A stretch of DNA of 64,000 nt from Agreia sp. Leaf283 (GTDB taxonomy: Bacteria; Actinomycetota; Actinomycetes; Actinomycetales; Microbacteriaceae). The position numbers and the translations under genes are program-made. The notes below the pieces were generated by a model, which had not been told where the DNA came from, made no database searches, and saw only the letters and a list, made by a program, of their open reading frames with translations. Below, in pieces: positions 26,169-33,939 of this stretch. The DNA lies in the NCBI RefSeq assembly GCF_001422485.1, contig NZ_LMNF01000002.1, forward strand, positions 941,949 through 1,005,948. The letters run 5' to 3'. Position 1 is the stretch's first letter, and every line of letters starts with the position of its first letter.

Positions 26169-26221
26169 CTCACGGCGCGCCCTGAGCGAAAGTGAGAAAT
26201 TATTCACGACATGATGACGGT

Positions 26222-26590
26222 ATGAAAAAGACCCCGATCGAGCGATCGTTTAGTTTTGATAGCTCCCTGCCGGCTGTGGACGCCGCCAGGAGAATAAAGA
26301 GTTACTTTGCGCAGATTGCGAAATCAGTTCCAGATGATGCTGGTTTGACCGGCGAGGTGCGTATCGGGTCTCGATTTGCCTATCGGGTGTGGGGCGCGAC
26401 TGCGATCGGTGTTCGTCGTGTGCCCGCTGAAGTCACTTGGGCGATCGAGCCGGCTTCGGATGGAAGCGTGCTTTCGATCCGCATGGAAAGCGACGAGGGA
26501 AAATACGCCTTCAGGACTAGCTATCACGTTCTGGCGTACGAGCAGCGATTTGACGAACTCTCAGAAAAGATACGCGAGCAACTGGCGTAG
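26222..26590 (+). CDS. hypothetical protein, small
   Basis: 122 residues from ATG 26222 (MKKTPIERSFSFDSSLPAVD), preceded by CATGAT six bases upstream. No signal peptide, no membrane segment and no domain I recognise; alternating beta-like stretches (GSRFAYRVWGATAIGVRRVPAEVTWAIEP) suggest a compact fold, possibly START/SRPBCC-like, but this is a guess. Base composition is clearly lower in GC than core genes, and it lies between two repeat modules, so it looks acquired. Confidence 0.65.
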   Translation: MKKTPIERSFSFDSSLPAVDAARRIKSYFAQIAKSVPDDAGLTGEVRIGSRFAYRVWGATAIGVRRVPAEVTWAIEPASDGSVLSIRMESDEGKYAFRTSYHVLAYEQRFDELSEKIREQLA

Positions 26591-26671
26591 TCGTGCCGCT
26601 TCTTTGGTACCCACGGGCTTTCGCGGCGAACTGTGAGAGTTGGCACCGGTTTCGGGTCGTCCGATATGCAC

Positions 26672-26693
26672 GTAAGCCGATCCCCTAACGGGC
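26672..26693. repeat. repeat module fragment, copy 3
   Basis: GTAAGCCGATCCCCTAACGG then GC: matches copy 4 (GTTAGCCGATCCCCCAACGG) in loop and right arm, but the left arm has decayed to GCACGTAA, so it can no longer form the full stem. Confidence 0.6.
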
Positions 26694-26728
26694 AACGGCA
26701 TATCAACGGATGGGTGGACGTCAGGGCG

Positions 26729-27109
26729 CTATTCAATCCCCACAACGGAACCTGCAACAACTTTCCATTGCCCATCGACGATTTGCCATTCGCGGTGCCA
26801 GAGCAAGCGCATCTGAATCGGTGCACCATCTATACGTAGCACTGCGATTGCTTCCGTGTCAGTAGTGCCGCGTCCACCCGCCGTGACAGAGCGCCGTTCC
26901 GTTTCATCGATCCGTTCAAAGTTGGTCGTTCCCGTGCGATGTGATTCCAGGTCGGCCTCTTTGGTAATGGCGTGCCCTTGAGGCCCAACAAAAATCAGGT
27001 CATCAGAGATCAACTTGTCCAACGCGACAAGGTCGCTCGAACGCATGGCAGCCAACAGCTCGTCTTCGGCAGCATCTAGAGTCTGGCCAGCATCATCGAG
27101 AGAAGTCAT
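26729..27109 (-). CDS. DUF4440/NTF2-fold small protein
   Basis: 126 residues of the NTF2 superfamily: AAEDELLAAMRSSDLVALDKLISDDLIFVGPQG (about 14-46) and the C-terminal RLLWHREWQIVDGQWKVVAGSV are the usual DUF4440 patterns. Function unknown; such proteins are often small ketosteroid-isomerase-like enzymes. TACGGT lies six bases before ATG. Flanked on both sides by repeat module copies 3 and 4, as if carried as a unit. Confidence 0.8.
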   Translation of the reverse strand: MTSLDDAGQTLDAAEDELLAAMRSSDLVALDKLISDDLIFVGPQGHAITKEADLESHRTGTTNFERIDETERRSVTAGGRGTTDTEAIAVLRIDGAPIQMRLLWHREWQIVDGQWKVVAGSVVGIE

Positions 27110-27135
27110 TTCACGACCGTACCGTTGAAGGCAAG

Positions 27136-27165
27136 GCGCCCGTTAGCCGATCCCCCAACGGGCGC
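27136..27165. repeat. repeat module stem, copy 4
   Basis: GCGCCCGTT (27136-27144), loop AGCCGATCCCCC, AACGGGCGC (27157-27165): perfect 9-bp arms. The arm is CGCCCGTT instead of GTGCCCGT, with the compensating change on the other side, so the pairing rather than the sequence is kept. Confidence 0.7.
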
Positions 27166-27186
27166 TTGATGGGCCGTTTCGGCGGT

Positions 27187-27537
27187 TCAGGCTGCTGCTG
27201 CAGCGTTGACTGCGTCAACTATGTCCCGAGGGCTGTCGACGGTGAGCACCAACCGCGTGAAGTGCTCGTCGGTGAGCTCGATGACGACCGTTTCGCCCGA
27301 GGTGCTGACGTTCCAGAAGGCTCTGTCGCCGTCTCGGTGAAACGTGCCGGCCCACTTGCCGGGGACGGCGAGCCCCGGTGCTCGGAGGCCCTTGGGCTCA
27401 TTGTTCGCGCCAGGATCGAAAGTCGCGCCTCGAACGTGCGTGAGAGGAATCACGAGCTTCCGAGTCAAGGACCAAAGCTTGTCTAGGCCTCGGGGCTCTA
27501 CTTCGAGGACTGAGTCAGAGATGGTGACGGTGTTCAT
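27187..27537 (-). CDS. small PH-like domain protein
   Basis: 116 residues, soluble. The pattern LDKLWSLTRKLVIPLTHVRGATFDP ... GLRAPGLAVPGKWAGTFHRDGDRAFWNVS ... VVIELTDEHFTRLVLTVDSPRDIVDAV resembles small bacterial PH-like proteins. The start overlaps the stop of the TetR gene (ATGA), so it is coupled to its regulator and is probably its target. Function unknown. Confidence 0.75.
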   Translation of the reverse strand: MNTVTISDSVLEVEPRGLDKLWSLTRKLVIPLTHVRGATFDPGANNEPKGLRAPGLAVPGKWAGTFHRDGDRAFWNVSTSGETVVIELTDEHFTRLVLTVDSPRDIVDAVNAAAAA

Positions 27538-27932
27538 GGCTTGTCCTTTGCTGGGGTGTGGTTGGGTATCTTCAGGTCGGCGCGGTTCAGTAGCCGTGCA
27601 CCCAATGACGTCGCAGTGTGCCGCGGTTGGGCGTACGACAAGATTCTCGAGACAATCGCACTTATCTCCGCGTCGCGGGGAGCAAGTTCCATGAGGGCGA
27701 CGAGCAGCAAGTCGGTGGAGTCGTCGTCGTCACTCTCGCTGTCCGCGATCTGACCCAGCGCCTGAACGAAGAGTCCTCGTTTGCTACCAAACGCTTTGTA
27801 AAGACTGCCCCTGTGAAGTCCGGAGGCCTCTACCAGGTCATCTACTGAAGTGCCTTCATATCCGTTCGACCGGAACGCGGACGCGCATTTGGCGATCACA
27901 TCTGCCTCATCGAATGTCCGATTCCTACCCAT
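27534..27932 (-). CDS. TetR/AcrR family transcriptional regulator, short
   Basis: The N-terminal helix-turn-helix DEADVIAKCASAFRSNGYEGTSVDDLVEASGLHRGSLYKAFGSKRGLFVQAL (about 8-60) is intact, but the whole protein is only 132 residues against about 190 usual; the ligand domain is reduced. The overlap of its stop with the next start argues that the short form is not a chance truncation. ATG follows TACAGT by six bases, and a 9-bp inverted repeat lies just upstream. Confidence 0.85.
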   Translation of the reverse strand: MGRNRTFDEADVIAKCASAFRSNGYEGTSVDDLVEASGLHRGSLYKAFGSKRGLFVQALGQIADSESDDDDSTDLLLVALMELAPRDAEISAIVSRILSYAQPRHTATSLGARLLNRADLKIPNHTPAKDKP

Positions 27933-27953
27933 AGCCCGACTGTACCGATTAGT

Positions 27954-27979
27954 GAACGATCAGTCAAGAATGATCGTTC
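27954..27979. promoter_or_regulatory. operator of the short TetR regulator
   Basis: GAACGATCA, eight-base spacer, TGATCGTTC: perfect 9-bp arms, ten bases upstream of the TACAGT -10 box (27939-27944, minus). The TGAACGATC half-site is a common TetR-type operator, so autorepression is likely. Confidence 0.65.
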
Positions 27980-28017
27980 AACTATGTTGCTGTCGAATGG
28001 ATTTAAGGAGCATGACC

Positions 28018-28110
28018 GCCCGTAAGACGGTCGACCAACGGGCACTGTCGGCGTAGTCAATGATCTTCCGCCGCGCCATTGCTGGGATGCCCGTTTACCC
28101 CGCCCGACTT
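28018..28110. repeat. repeat module, degraded copy 5
   Basis: CGCCCGTAAGACGGTCGACC then AACGGGCACTG gives stem 1 (GCCCGT 28018-28023 with ACGGGC 28038-28043). TGCCCGTTTACC at 28088 begins a stem-2 equivalent, followed by several CCCGC/GCCCG fragments. Arms are partly decayed. Confidence 0.5.
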
Positions 28111-28147
28111 AATTGCCCGCACGGGTGCCTTATCTGCAGCACGAATT

Positions 28148-28210
28148 AGCGTCTGGACTCCTGCCACCCAGATCGCTCGCGATCTGGGCATGTCTCGGGC
28201 CACCTTCTAA
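28148..28210 (+). pseudogene. serine resolvase/recombinase C-terminal remnant
   Basis: Reading from AGC at 28148 gives SVWTPATQIARDLGMSRATF then TAA at 28208. ATQIARDLGMSRATFY is the helix-turn-helix tail of Tn3-type serine resolvases; the TAA stands where a tyrosine codon (TAC/TAT) would be expected. No catalytic domain remains upstream. It marks a past site-specific recombinase gene at the island border. Confidence 0.6.
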
Positions 28211-28344
28211 CAGCGGTCGCGAACCATCCGCAAAAACGCCGTTTTTTCGAATACAGACGATAGGAAGCGCTCACAGAACACCGCCAAGGACTGATGAAAC
28301 CACCGCCAACTACTGCTCCAGCCCACAGAGCAGGAGACTGCAGG

Positions 28345-28701
28345 TCAGCTGCTGAGGGGCCAGAGCCATTCGGCTTCGAGATCGCCGTCGACGAGGTCGG
28401 CGATCTTGCCGAAGTAGTCCTGCATGTGGGGCTGCTGCACGTGGCGGGCGATGTCGGCTCCCGACGACCACCGTTCGTAGAATGCGAACGCCCCCGGCTG
28501 CTCCTTCGAGGTGTGCACCGAGTACTGCTCGTAGCCTTCTTCGGTTCGAACGATGGGGATGATCTGCCGGATCGCTGCTTCCAGCTCCGCCGCCTTGCCG
28601 GCCTTGGCTCGCGCGTAGCCATAGACGGCCACGGGTGTGGTCGAGGCCAGGACATCGGCGGGCATCAGGCCGTCGGGGACGGTGTCTTCGGTCTTGCTCA
28701 T
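28345..28701 (-). CDS. antibiotic biosynthesis monooxygenase (ABM) domain protein
   Basis: 118-residue ferredoxin-like ABM protein, probably a cofactor-free quinol-type monooxygenase: VAVYGYARAKAGKAAELEAAIRQIIPIVRTEEGYEQYSVHTSKEQPGAFAFYERW and HVQQPHMQDYFGKI. Divergent from an AraC-type regulator with about 170 bp between, so it is the likely target. Substrate unknown. Confidence 0.88.
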   Translation of the reverse strand: MSKTEDTVPDGLMPADVLASTTPVAVYGYARAKAGKAAELEAAIRQIIPIVRTEEGYEQYSVHTSKEQPGAFAFYERWSSGADIARHVQQPHMQDYFGKIADLVDGDLEAEWLWPLSS

Positions 28702-28728
28702 GGTGACTTCTTCTTTCGTATCTGCTCA

Positions 28729-28750
28729 GTCCGGGGCGTGCGCTCCGGAC
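28729..28750. promoter_or_regulatory. inverted repeat between ABM and AraC genes
   Basis: GTCCGG, ten-base spacer, CCGGAC, in the divergent promoter region 28 bp before the ABM start; a possible regulator site. Confidence 0.35.
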
Positions 28751-28860
28751 GATGTCAACGATAGGTTCGGCAACTGGCCTGCTCAATGCTTCAAACCGTC
28801 AAATAAATACCCGATAAGACCAACGGTGCCCCGACTCTGGTCATTCAGGTCAGGTGGCCG

Positions 28861-28866
28861 TAATTT
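28861..28866 (+). promoter_or_regulatory. -10 box (TAATTT) of the AraC-type gene
   Basis: TAATTT, six bases, ATG at 28873; leaderless. Confidence 0.45.
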
Positions 28867-28872
28867 TGAAAG

Positions 28873-29802
28873 ATGGATGTTCTCTCAGAGGTGCTCGACG
28901 TCTCCGGTGTGCGAGGCAGTTCCGGCGCGAGGATCGCTGCGGCCGGCGACTGGGGCGTCGAATGGGTCCGTGATCGGGACGCGATCGTCTACGCGGTCAC
29001 CGCCGGAATGGCCTACCTGAGCATCGAGGGCGACGCCCCTCGGCTCCTGATGACCGGAGACGTGGTGATCCTCGCCACAGGCGCTGCCCATGCGCTCTCG
29101 AGCGCGCCGGATTCAGACATCCACTCGTGCGACGTGGCGGCCGCCGACGAGGCACGACGTCACGGCGACGTCCTACACCTCGGTGATGGCGACGTGCACA
29201 CCCAGATTCTCGGCGCCTCGTACTCCCACGATCCGGCAGGGTCCACCCCCGTTTTCGCCCTTCTCCCTTCAGTGATCCATTTCCGTGCGCACCAGCTCGG
29301 GGAGAATCTGACCGACATCGTTCGAATCCTGGGAAGAGAACTCGCTCGTCCCGGCGTGGCGACCCATCTGGTCCTCGATCGGCTCGTCGATATTCTCCTC
29401 GTTGAGATCCTGCGCACGTGGCTGGCGACAGCCCCGCAGGCCGACGTCTCCTGGTGGGGCGTGCTCCGTGATCCGCTCCTTATGCAGGCCGTCACCCGCA
29501 TCCACGAAGCCCCCGAGCACCCGTGGACGACGGAGGCGCTCGCTCGGGAGGTCGCCACATCGAAGCAGACACTCGTGCGCCGCTTCTCGACCTTCGCCGG
29601 GACCACTCCCGGCGAATACCTCACCCGCTGGCGCATGAATCTCGCAGCCCACCGGCTCCGCGATACCAACGACACCCTCGAGGACATTGCGGCCGACGTC
29701 GGGTACACCTCCGTCTACGCCTTCAGTCGGGCCTTCCGTCGCGAACGCTCCCTGCCGCCCGGGCAGTACCGCACGGCCTCGCGCGCAAGCGAGAGGGTGT
29801 GA
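28873..29802 (+). CDS. AraC family transcriptional regulator
   Basis: 309 residues. The N-terminal cupin-like ligand domain (AIVYAVTAGMAYLSIEGDAPRLLMTGDVVILATGAAHAL) is of the AraC-binding-like type; two C-terminal helix-turn-helices follow: WTTEALAREVATSKQTLVRRFSTFAGTTPGEYLTRWRM and LEDIAADVGYTSVYAFSRAFRRE (about 215-295). Divergent from the ABM gene, which it probably controls. Confidence 0.92.
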   Translation: MDVLSEVLDVSGVRGSSGARIAAAGDWGVEWVRDRDAIVYAVTAGMAYLSIEGDAPRLLMTGDVVILATGAAHALSSAPDSDIHSCDVAAADEARRHGDVLHLGDGDVHTQILGASYSHDPAGSTPVFALLPSVIHFRAHQLGENLTDIVRILGRELARPGVATHLVLDRLVDILLVEILRTWLATAPQADVSWWGVLRDPLLMQAVTRIHEAPEHPWTTEALAREVATSKQTLVRRFSTFAGTTPGEYLTRWRMNLAAHRLRDTNDTLEDIAADVGYTSVYAFSRAFRRERSLPPGQYRTASRASERV

Positions 29803-29807
29803 CGGGC

Positions 29808-31259
29808 CTAGTCGTTCTTGACGGCCGACAGCGGATTCGTGATGGTCTCGAGCGACTTGCGCTCGGCATCCACCCCGAAGATCAGCGCGATCAGGCCACC
29901 CACGAACATGATCGCGGCCCCCAGGAAGTATCCGAAGGTCAGAGGGCCGCGATCGGTCCCGTCTCCGATCAGAATGCCGTAGAGCAGCGGGGCGACCGAG
30001 CCGGCGATCTGGCCGAGTGCGAAGAAGTACGAGATGGCCTGGCTGCGGATCTCGAGCGGGAAGGTCTCGCTCACGGTGAGATAGGCACTGGATGCTCCGG
30101 CCGAGGCGAAGAAGAACGACACGCACCAGAAGATGGTCTGGGTCGTCGCGTCCAGCACGTCCATGCTGAAGAGCACGGCCGAGGCGGCCAGCACCACGGC
30201 CGAGACGCCGTAGGTGAGGAAGATCATCTTGCGCCTGCCCCACACGTCGAAGAGGTGCCCGAGCAGCAGGGGGCCGAGCAGGTTTCCGATCGCGAACGGG
30301 AAGAAGAAGTACTGCGTCGATGACGGAGACGTGCCGTAGAAGTTCTGCAGCACCAGCGCGTAGGTGAAGAATATGGCGTTGTAGAGGAACGACTGGGTCA
30401 CCATCATCGTGGCGCCCACGAGGGTGCGCTTGGGATAGAGCTTGAACAGCACATGCACAATGGTCTTGAACGGCACCCTCTCGGTCTGTGTGACCGTGAT
30501 CGCCTTGCTCTCGTCGACGGGTTCGATGTCTCCGCCCTGGTCGTGCACGCGCTTCTCGATGTCGTCGACCGTCGACTCGGCCTCCTCCCCGCGCCCATGG
30601 GTCATCAGCCAGCGCGGGCTCTCAGGGATGTGCCGGCGCAGGTAGATGATCGCGAGTCCGAGCACCGGGCCGATGAAGAAGCCGATGCGCCAGCCGACGT
30701 TCTCGTCGAAGATATCGGGGTTCAGCAGGAACAGGTTCGCGGCCGAACCCAGCGCCGCCCCGCCCCAGTAGGTGCCGTTGATGGCGATGTCGACGCGGCC
30801 TCGGTACTTCGACGGGATGAGCTCGTCGATGGCCGAGTTGATGGCGGCGTACTCGCCGCCGATGCCCATGCCCGCGAAGAACCGGAAGACGAGCAGGAAC
30901 CACATGTTCGGGCTCAGGCCCGCGATGCCACTGGCGATCAGATAGATCGCCAGGGTCAGGATGAACAGCTTCTTGCGCCCGAGCTTGTCGGAGAGCCGTC
31001 CGAAGATGAGCGCGCCGGCGATCTGCCCGAACAGATAGACCGTCCCGAGCAGTCCCACCTCGGCGGCGGTCATGTCGAGCGACTTCTGGAACCCCGCCGA
31101 GGCCACGATCTGGATCTCGAGCCCATCGAGCACCCACGAGAAGCCCAGCCCGACGACGATCGACCAATGGAATCTGGTCCACGGCAGACGGTCCATGCGG
31201 GCGGGCACGAGGCTCCGGACTCCGCCATCCTTGTCGCGGGCTGGTGTAGACGTGGACAC
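29808..31259 (-). CDS. MFS transporter (sugar/metabolite:H+ symporter type)
   Basis: 483-residue major facilitator with twelve predicted membrane segments. Signatures: GRLSDKLGRKKLF in the 2-3 loop (about 92-104), RFFAGMGIGGEYAAINSAIDELIPSKYRGR (the GEY pattern of metabolite:H+ symporters), PESPRWL after segment 6, GHLFDVWGRRKM in the 8-9 loop. I take GTG 31259, with AAGGAG eight bases upstream, rather than a long upstream extension. Substrate unknown. Divergent from sdaA. Confidence 0.9.
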   Translation of the reverse strand: MSTSTPARDKDGGVRSLVPARMDRLPWTRFHWSIVVGLGFSWVLDGLEIQIVASAGFQKSLDMTAAEVGLLGTVYLFGQIAGALIFGRLSDKLGRKKLFILTLAIYLIASGIAGLSPNMWFLLVFRFFAGMGIGGEYAAINSAIDELIPSKYRGRVDIAINGTYWGGAALGSAANLFLLNPDIFDENVGWRIGFFIGPVLGLAIIYLRRHIPESPRWLMTHGRGEEAESTVDDIEKRVHDQGGDIEPVDESKAITVTQTERVPFKTIVHVLFKLYPKRTLVGATMMVTQSFLYNAIFFTYALVLQNFYGTSPSSTQYFFFPFAIGNLLGPLLLGHLFDVWGRRKMIFLTYGVSAVVLAASAVLFSMDVLDATTQTIFWCVSFFFASAGASSAYLTVSETFPLEIRSQAISYFFALGQIAGSVAPLLYGILIGDGTDRGPLTFGYFLGAAIMFVGGLIALIFGVDAERKSLETITNPLSAVKND

Positions 31260-31457
31260 CGGAACTCCTTCTCGTCGGTTGCAGAACGTCAACAGGTTAG
31301 TAACCCCCAGAAAGTGCTCCGCAGCCGGTGCGGATCGGGCCCCGGGAGGTCTAAACTCCGCGCGGCGATTCGTGCCATCCACGCCTCGAAGCGCTCGCTT
31401 TTCCCGCGAGCCGAGCCAGGATGTTGCGCGACGGATGCTCGTGCGCCGGTCGAGCAT

Positions 31458-31463
31458 TAGGGT
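31458..31463 (+). promoter_or_regulatory. -10 box (TAGGGT) of sdaA
   Basis: TAGGGT, six bases, GTG at 31470; leaderless. Confidence 0.5.
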
Positions 31464-31469
31464 CTGGAT

Positions 31470-32903
31470 GTGACTGCTTACGTCTCCCTCTTCGACCTGT
31501 TCTCGGTGGGCATCGGCCCCTCGAGTTCGCACACCGTCGGCCCCATGCGCGCCGCACTCGATTTCGTCGACCGGCTCCGCGCATCCGGTTCTGTCGACGC
31601 CGTGCGCCGCGTGACCTGCTCGCTGTACGGCTCGCTGGGGGCCACCGGCCTCGGCCACGGCACGCCCGACGCCGTGGTCGCCGGGCTCATGGGCCTCGAC
31701 CCGGAGACGTGCGATCCCACCCTCGTTCACGGCGCCTGGTCGGGACTTGTTCGCGGGTCGTCGACCGCGCTTCGCGATGCGGGCTTCCTCGAGCTCGCGT
31801 CGGGCGGCGACCGGCGGTCGATCGAGCTGGGCGGCACGCATCCGATCGCGTTCGAACAGTCCGACATCGCGTTCGAGCCGCACACCCGACTGCCCGCGCA
31901 TCCGAACGCCCTCAGCCTCACGGCCTGGGGCGACTCCGACGCCCTGCCCGTGCTGAGCGAGACGTACTACTCGGTGGGCGGGGGGTTCATCCAGCGCGAC
32001 GGCGACGACTCGTCGAGCATTCAGCTGGTGGAGCATCCCCTGTCGTTCGCGAGCGCCGACGCCCTGCTCGAGATCTGCGAATCGACAGGCCTCAGCATCG
32101 CCGAGGTGGCCTGGCGCATCGAATCCGAGTTGCACGGCGAAGAGGCCGTGCGGGCGCAGCTCGACCGCATCTGGAACGCCATGGAGGCGTGCATCGACGC
32201 CGGCCTGCACAACACCGGCACCCTCCCCGGAGGACTCGGCGTGCCCCGCCGGGCTGCGCGCCTGCGCGAGCGACTCGAACTCGAGCGCCTGACCGCCACG
32301 GGCGACCACGACACGTCGACCGAATGGCTGCACGCGTACGCGCTCGCCGTGAATGAGGAGAACGCGTCGGGCGGCCGGGTCGTCACGGCCCCCACGAACG
32401 GCGCCGCGGGCATCGTGCCCGCGGTCGGCCGCTACTACCTCGACTTCGTGCGCGGCGCCGACCGCGAGGGAATCCACCGCTACCTGCTGACGGCCACCGC
32501 CATCGGCTCGCTGTTCAAATCGAACGCGTCGATCTCGGGCGCCGAGGCCGGTTGCCAGGGCGAGGTCGGCTCGGCCTGCGCCATGGCGTGCGGTGCGCTC
32601 TGCGCGGTACTGGGAGGTACGCCACGCCAGGTCGAGAACGCGGCGGAGATCGCTATGGAGCACCACCTCGGACTGACGTGCGATCCTGTCGGCGGCCTGG
32701 TACAGGTTCCGTGCATCGAGCGCAACGCGATCGCCTCGTCGACCGCCGTGAGCGCGGCGCGGCTTGCCATGAACGGCGATGGCACCCATCTGGTGTCGCT
32801 CGACATGGTGATCGAGACGATGCGCCAGACCGGTGTCGACATGTCGACGAAGTACAAGGAGACGAGCGAGGGCGGGCTCGCCGTCAACGTGATCGAGTGC
32901 TGA
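31470..32903 (+). CDS. sdaA: L-serine ammonia-lyase (iron-sulfur type)
   Basis: Deaminates L-serine to pyruvate and ammonia with a labile [4Fe-4S] cluster. 477 residues, single-chain form. The N-terminal regulatory domain starts LFDLFSVGIGPSSSHTVGPMRAA; the catalytic domain has SGAEAGCQGEVGSACAMACGALC (about 353-375) and CDPVGGLVQVPCIERN (about 405-420), which together hold the cluster cysteines. The GTG start is supported by the leaderless box. Ends seven bases before the convergent MOSC gene. Confidence 0.96.
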   Translation: MTAYVSLFDLFSVGIGPSSSHTVGPMRAALDFVDRLRASGSVDAVRRVTCSLYGSLGATGLGHGTPDAVVAGLMGLDPETCDPTLVHGAWSGLVRGSSTALRDAGFLELASGGDRRSIELGGTHPIAFEQSDIAFEPHTRLPAHPNALSLTAWGDSDALPVLSETYYSVGGGFIQRDGDDSSSIQLVEHPLSFASADALLEICESTGLSIAEVAWRIESELHGEEAVRAQLDRIWNAMEACIDAGLHNTGTLPGGLGVPRRAARLRERLELERLTATGDHDTSTEWLHAYALAVNEENASGGRVVTAPTNGAAGIVPAVGRYYLDFVRGADREGIHRYLLTATAIGSLFKSNASISGAEAGCQGEVGSACAMACGALCAVLGGTPRQVENAAEIAMEHHLGLTCDPVGGLVQVPCIERNAIASSTAVSAARLAMNGDGTHLVSLDMVIETMRQTGVDMSTKYKETSEGGLAVNVIEC

Positions 32904-32910
32904 CGGCGGA

Positions 32911-33480
32911 TTAGAAGAGCGTGGCGTCGCCGTCGTCGAGGCGGTGCGACGAGCGCAGCACTGCCGGTCCTCTGGCGAGTTCGCCGCTGCTCAGCGGTTC
33001 GCAGCGCAGCCCGCCTCTGCCGCGCAGCGCCTTGTGCGCACCCGGGGCGAGCATCACGTCCATCCACGCGCACGGGTTGGCCGGACGGTGCGCGTGGAAC
33101 AGCACCGGCCCGGAGCCCGAGTCGAGAGAGAAGTCGGCTCCCCGAAGGCGGTCGACATCCACACCGCGAATCAGGATGTTGCGGCGCGTGTCGAGCGGGT
33201 CGAGTGCGTGGGCGAGACCCAGGGTTCGTTGCACGTGTTCGACCGATTCGACGGCCATGATCGTGACAGAGGCCGTGCGATGCGCCGCCTTGCCGAAATG
33301 GCGGTCGCCGACGATGCCGAGGTGCGCCCTCACGGTCACCCGCGCAAACTCTTCCGGACCGACCGCGGGCCTGGGCCCGTCTGACGGGCGACCCTCGTAG
33401 CGGTGGATGCTCGACGCCAGCAGGTGTTCGATGCTCACCCGGTACTCGAACTCGAGAGCGGTTCCGGATGCGTCCTCCAC
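32911..33480 (-). CDS. MOSC domain-containing protein
   Basis: 189-residue stand-alone MOSC protein, a fold that carries sulfur or metal-sulfur groups to molybdenum-cofactor enzymes. Patterns: HRYEGRPSDG, LGIVGDRHFGKAAHRTASVTI, DTRRNILIRGVDVDRLRGADFSL, and FHAHRPANPCAWMDVMLAPG with the conserved cysteine. GTG 33480 is preceded seven bases upstream by TAGCCT; a GTG at 33438 (VSIEHLL) is the alternative. Divergent from a rhodanese-like gene, consistent with sulfur handling. Confidence 0.88.
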   Translation of the reverse strand: MEDASGTALEFEYRVSIEHLLASSIHRYEGRPSDGPRPAVGPEEFARVTVRAHLGIVGDRHFGKAAHRTASVTIMAVESVEHVQRTLGLAHALDPLDTRRNILIRGVDVDRLRGADFSLDSGSGPVLFHAHRPANPCAWMDVMLAPGAHKALRGRGGLRCEPLSSGELARGPAVLRSSHRLDDGDATLF

Positions 33481-33487
33481 AGCACAC

Positions 33488-33493
33488 AGGCTA
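33488..33493 (-). promoter_or_regulatory. -10 box (TAGCCT) of the MOSC gene
   Basis: TAGCCT, seven bases, GTG at 33480; supports the longer start. Confidence 0.4.
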
Positions 33494-33549
33494 GCCGAGG
33501 CTTTGTTACCCCCGCTTACAAGGGAGGCTGCGCTGTCGGTGGCCCGGGT

Positions 33550-33555
33550 TAGCGT
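33550..33555 (+). promoter_or_regulatory. -10 box (TAGCGT) of the rhodanese-like gene
   Basis: TAGCGT abuts ATG 33556 and stands six bases before GTG 33562, so translation probably begins at the GTG. Confidence 0.45.
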
Positions 33556-33561
33556 ATGCGT

Positions 33562-33939
33562 GTGAACACCGTTACCCCGCTCGCGCCCGGGCCCTACCTC
33601 GCGTCGCCCTCCGTGTCGACCCAATGGCTCGCCGACCACCTCGGGGCCGACAACCTGGCCATCGTCGAGGCCGCGAATCGGGTCCGGCTCCGCTCACTCC
33701 AGCTCGACGTCGCCGCCACCACGGTCGTCGTCTACGACGCGAGCGACGGGCTGTGCGCGCAGGAGTCGGCACGGTCGCTCCGCGAGGCCGGCTACGAACG
33801 CGTCGCGATCCTCACCGGCGGCCGCGCACGCTGGCTCCTCGAAGAGCGACCGGGCGACCTCGACTCCCTGGCGCATCGCGGCGGCAGGCCGCCTCTATAC
33901 CCGGGTCACGTCGAGCCCCGCCTCGCGCAGCTCGGCTAG
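33562..33939 (+). CDS. degenerate rhodanese-like protein
   Basis: 125 residues from GTG 33562 (ATG 33556 adds two). VSTQWLADHLGADNLAIVEA and TTVVVYDASDGLCAQESARSLREAGYERVAILTGGRARWLLE match the start and end of a rhodanese domain, but the usual middle part between them is missing, and the catalytic Cys loop with its arginine is not present in normal form. Likely a non-catalytic or shrunken relic. Its 3' end overlaps the convergent DeoR-type gene by 45 bp. Confidence 0.7.
   Translation: MNTVTPLAPGPYLASPSVSTQWLADHLGADNLAIVEAANRVRLRSLQLDVAATTVVVYDASDGLCAQESARSLREAGYERVAILTGGRARWLLEERPGDLDSLAHRGGRPPLYPGHVEPRLAQLG

Larger units (their letters stand above)
27933..28344. other. 412-bp non-coding border of the accessory island
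   Basis: Contains, left to right: the TetR -10 box and operator (27939-27979), degraded repeat module copy 5 (28018-28110), a resolvase 3'-end remnant (28148-28210) and about 130 bp in which I see no gene. Confidence 0.6.

Noticed and set aside
26192-26221. Longer start (ATG 26192) for the small hypothetical gene
   Set aside because: The leaderless-type CATGAT box fits ATG 26222, and the longer form runs into AT-rich non-coding sequence after the repeat module.
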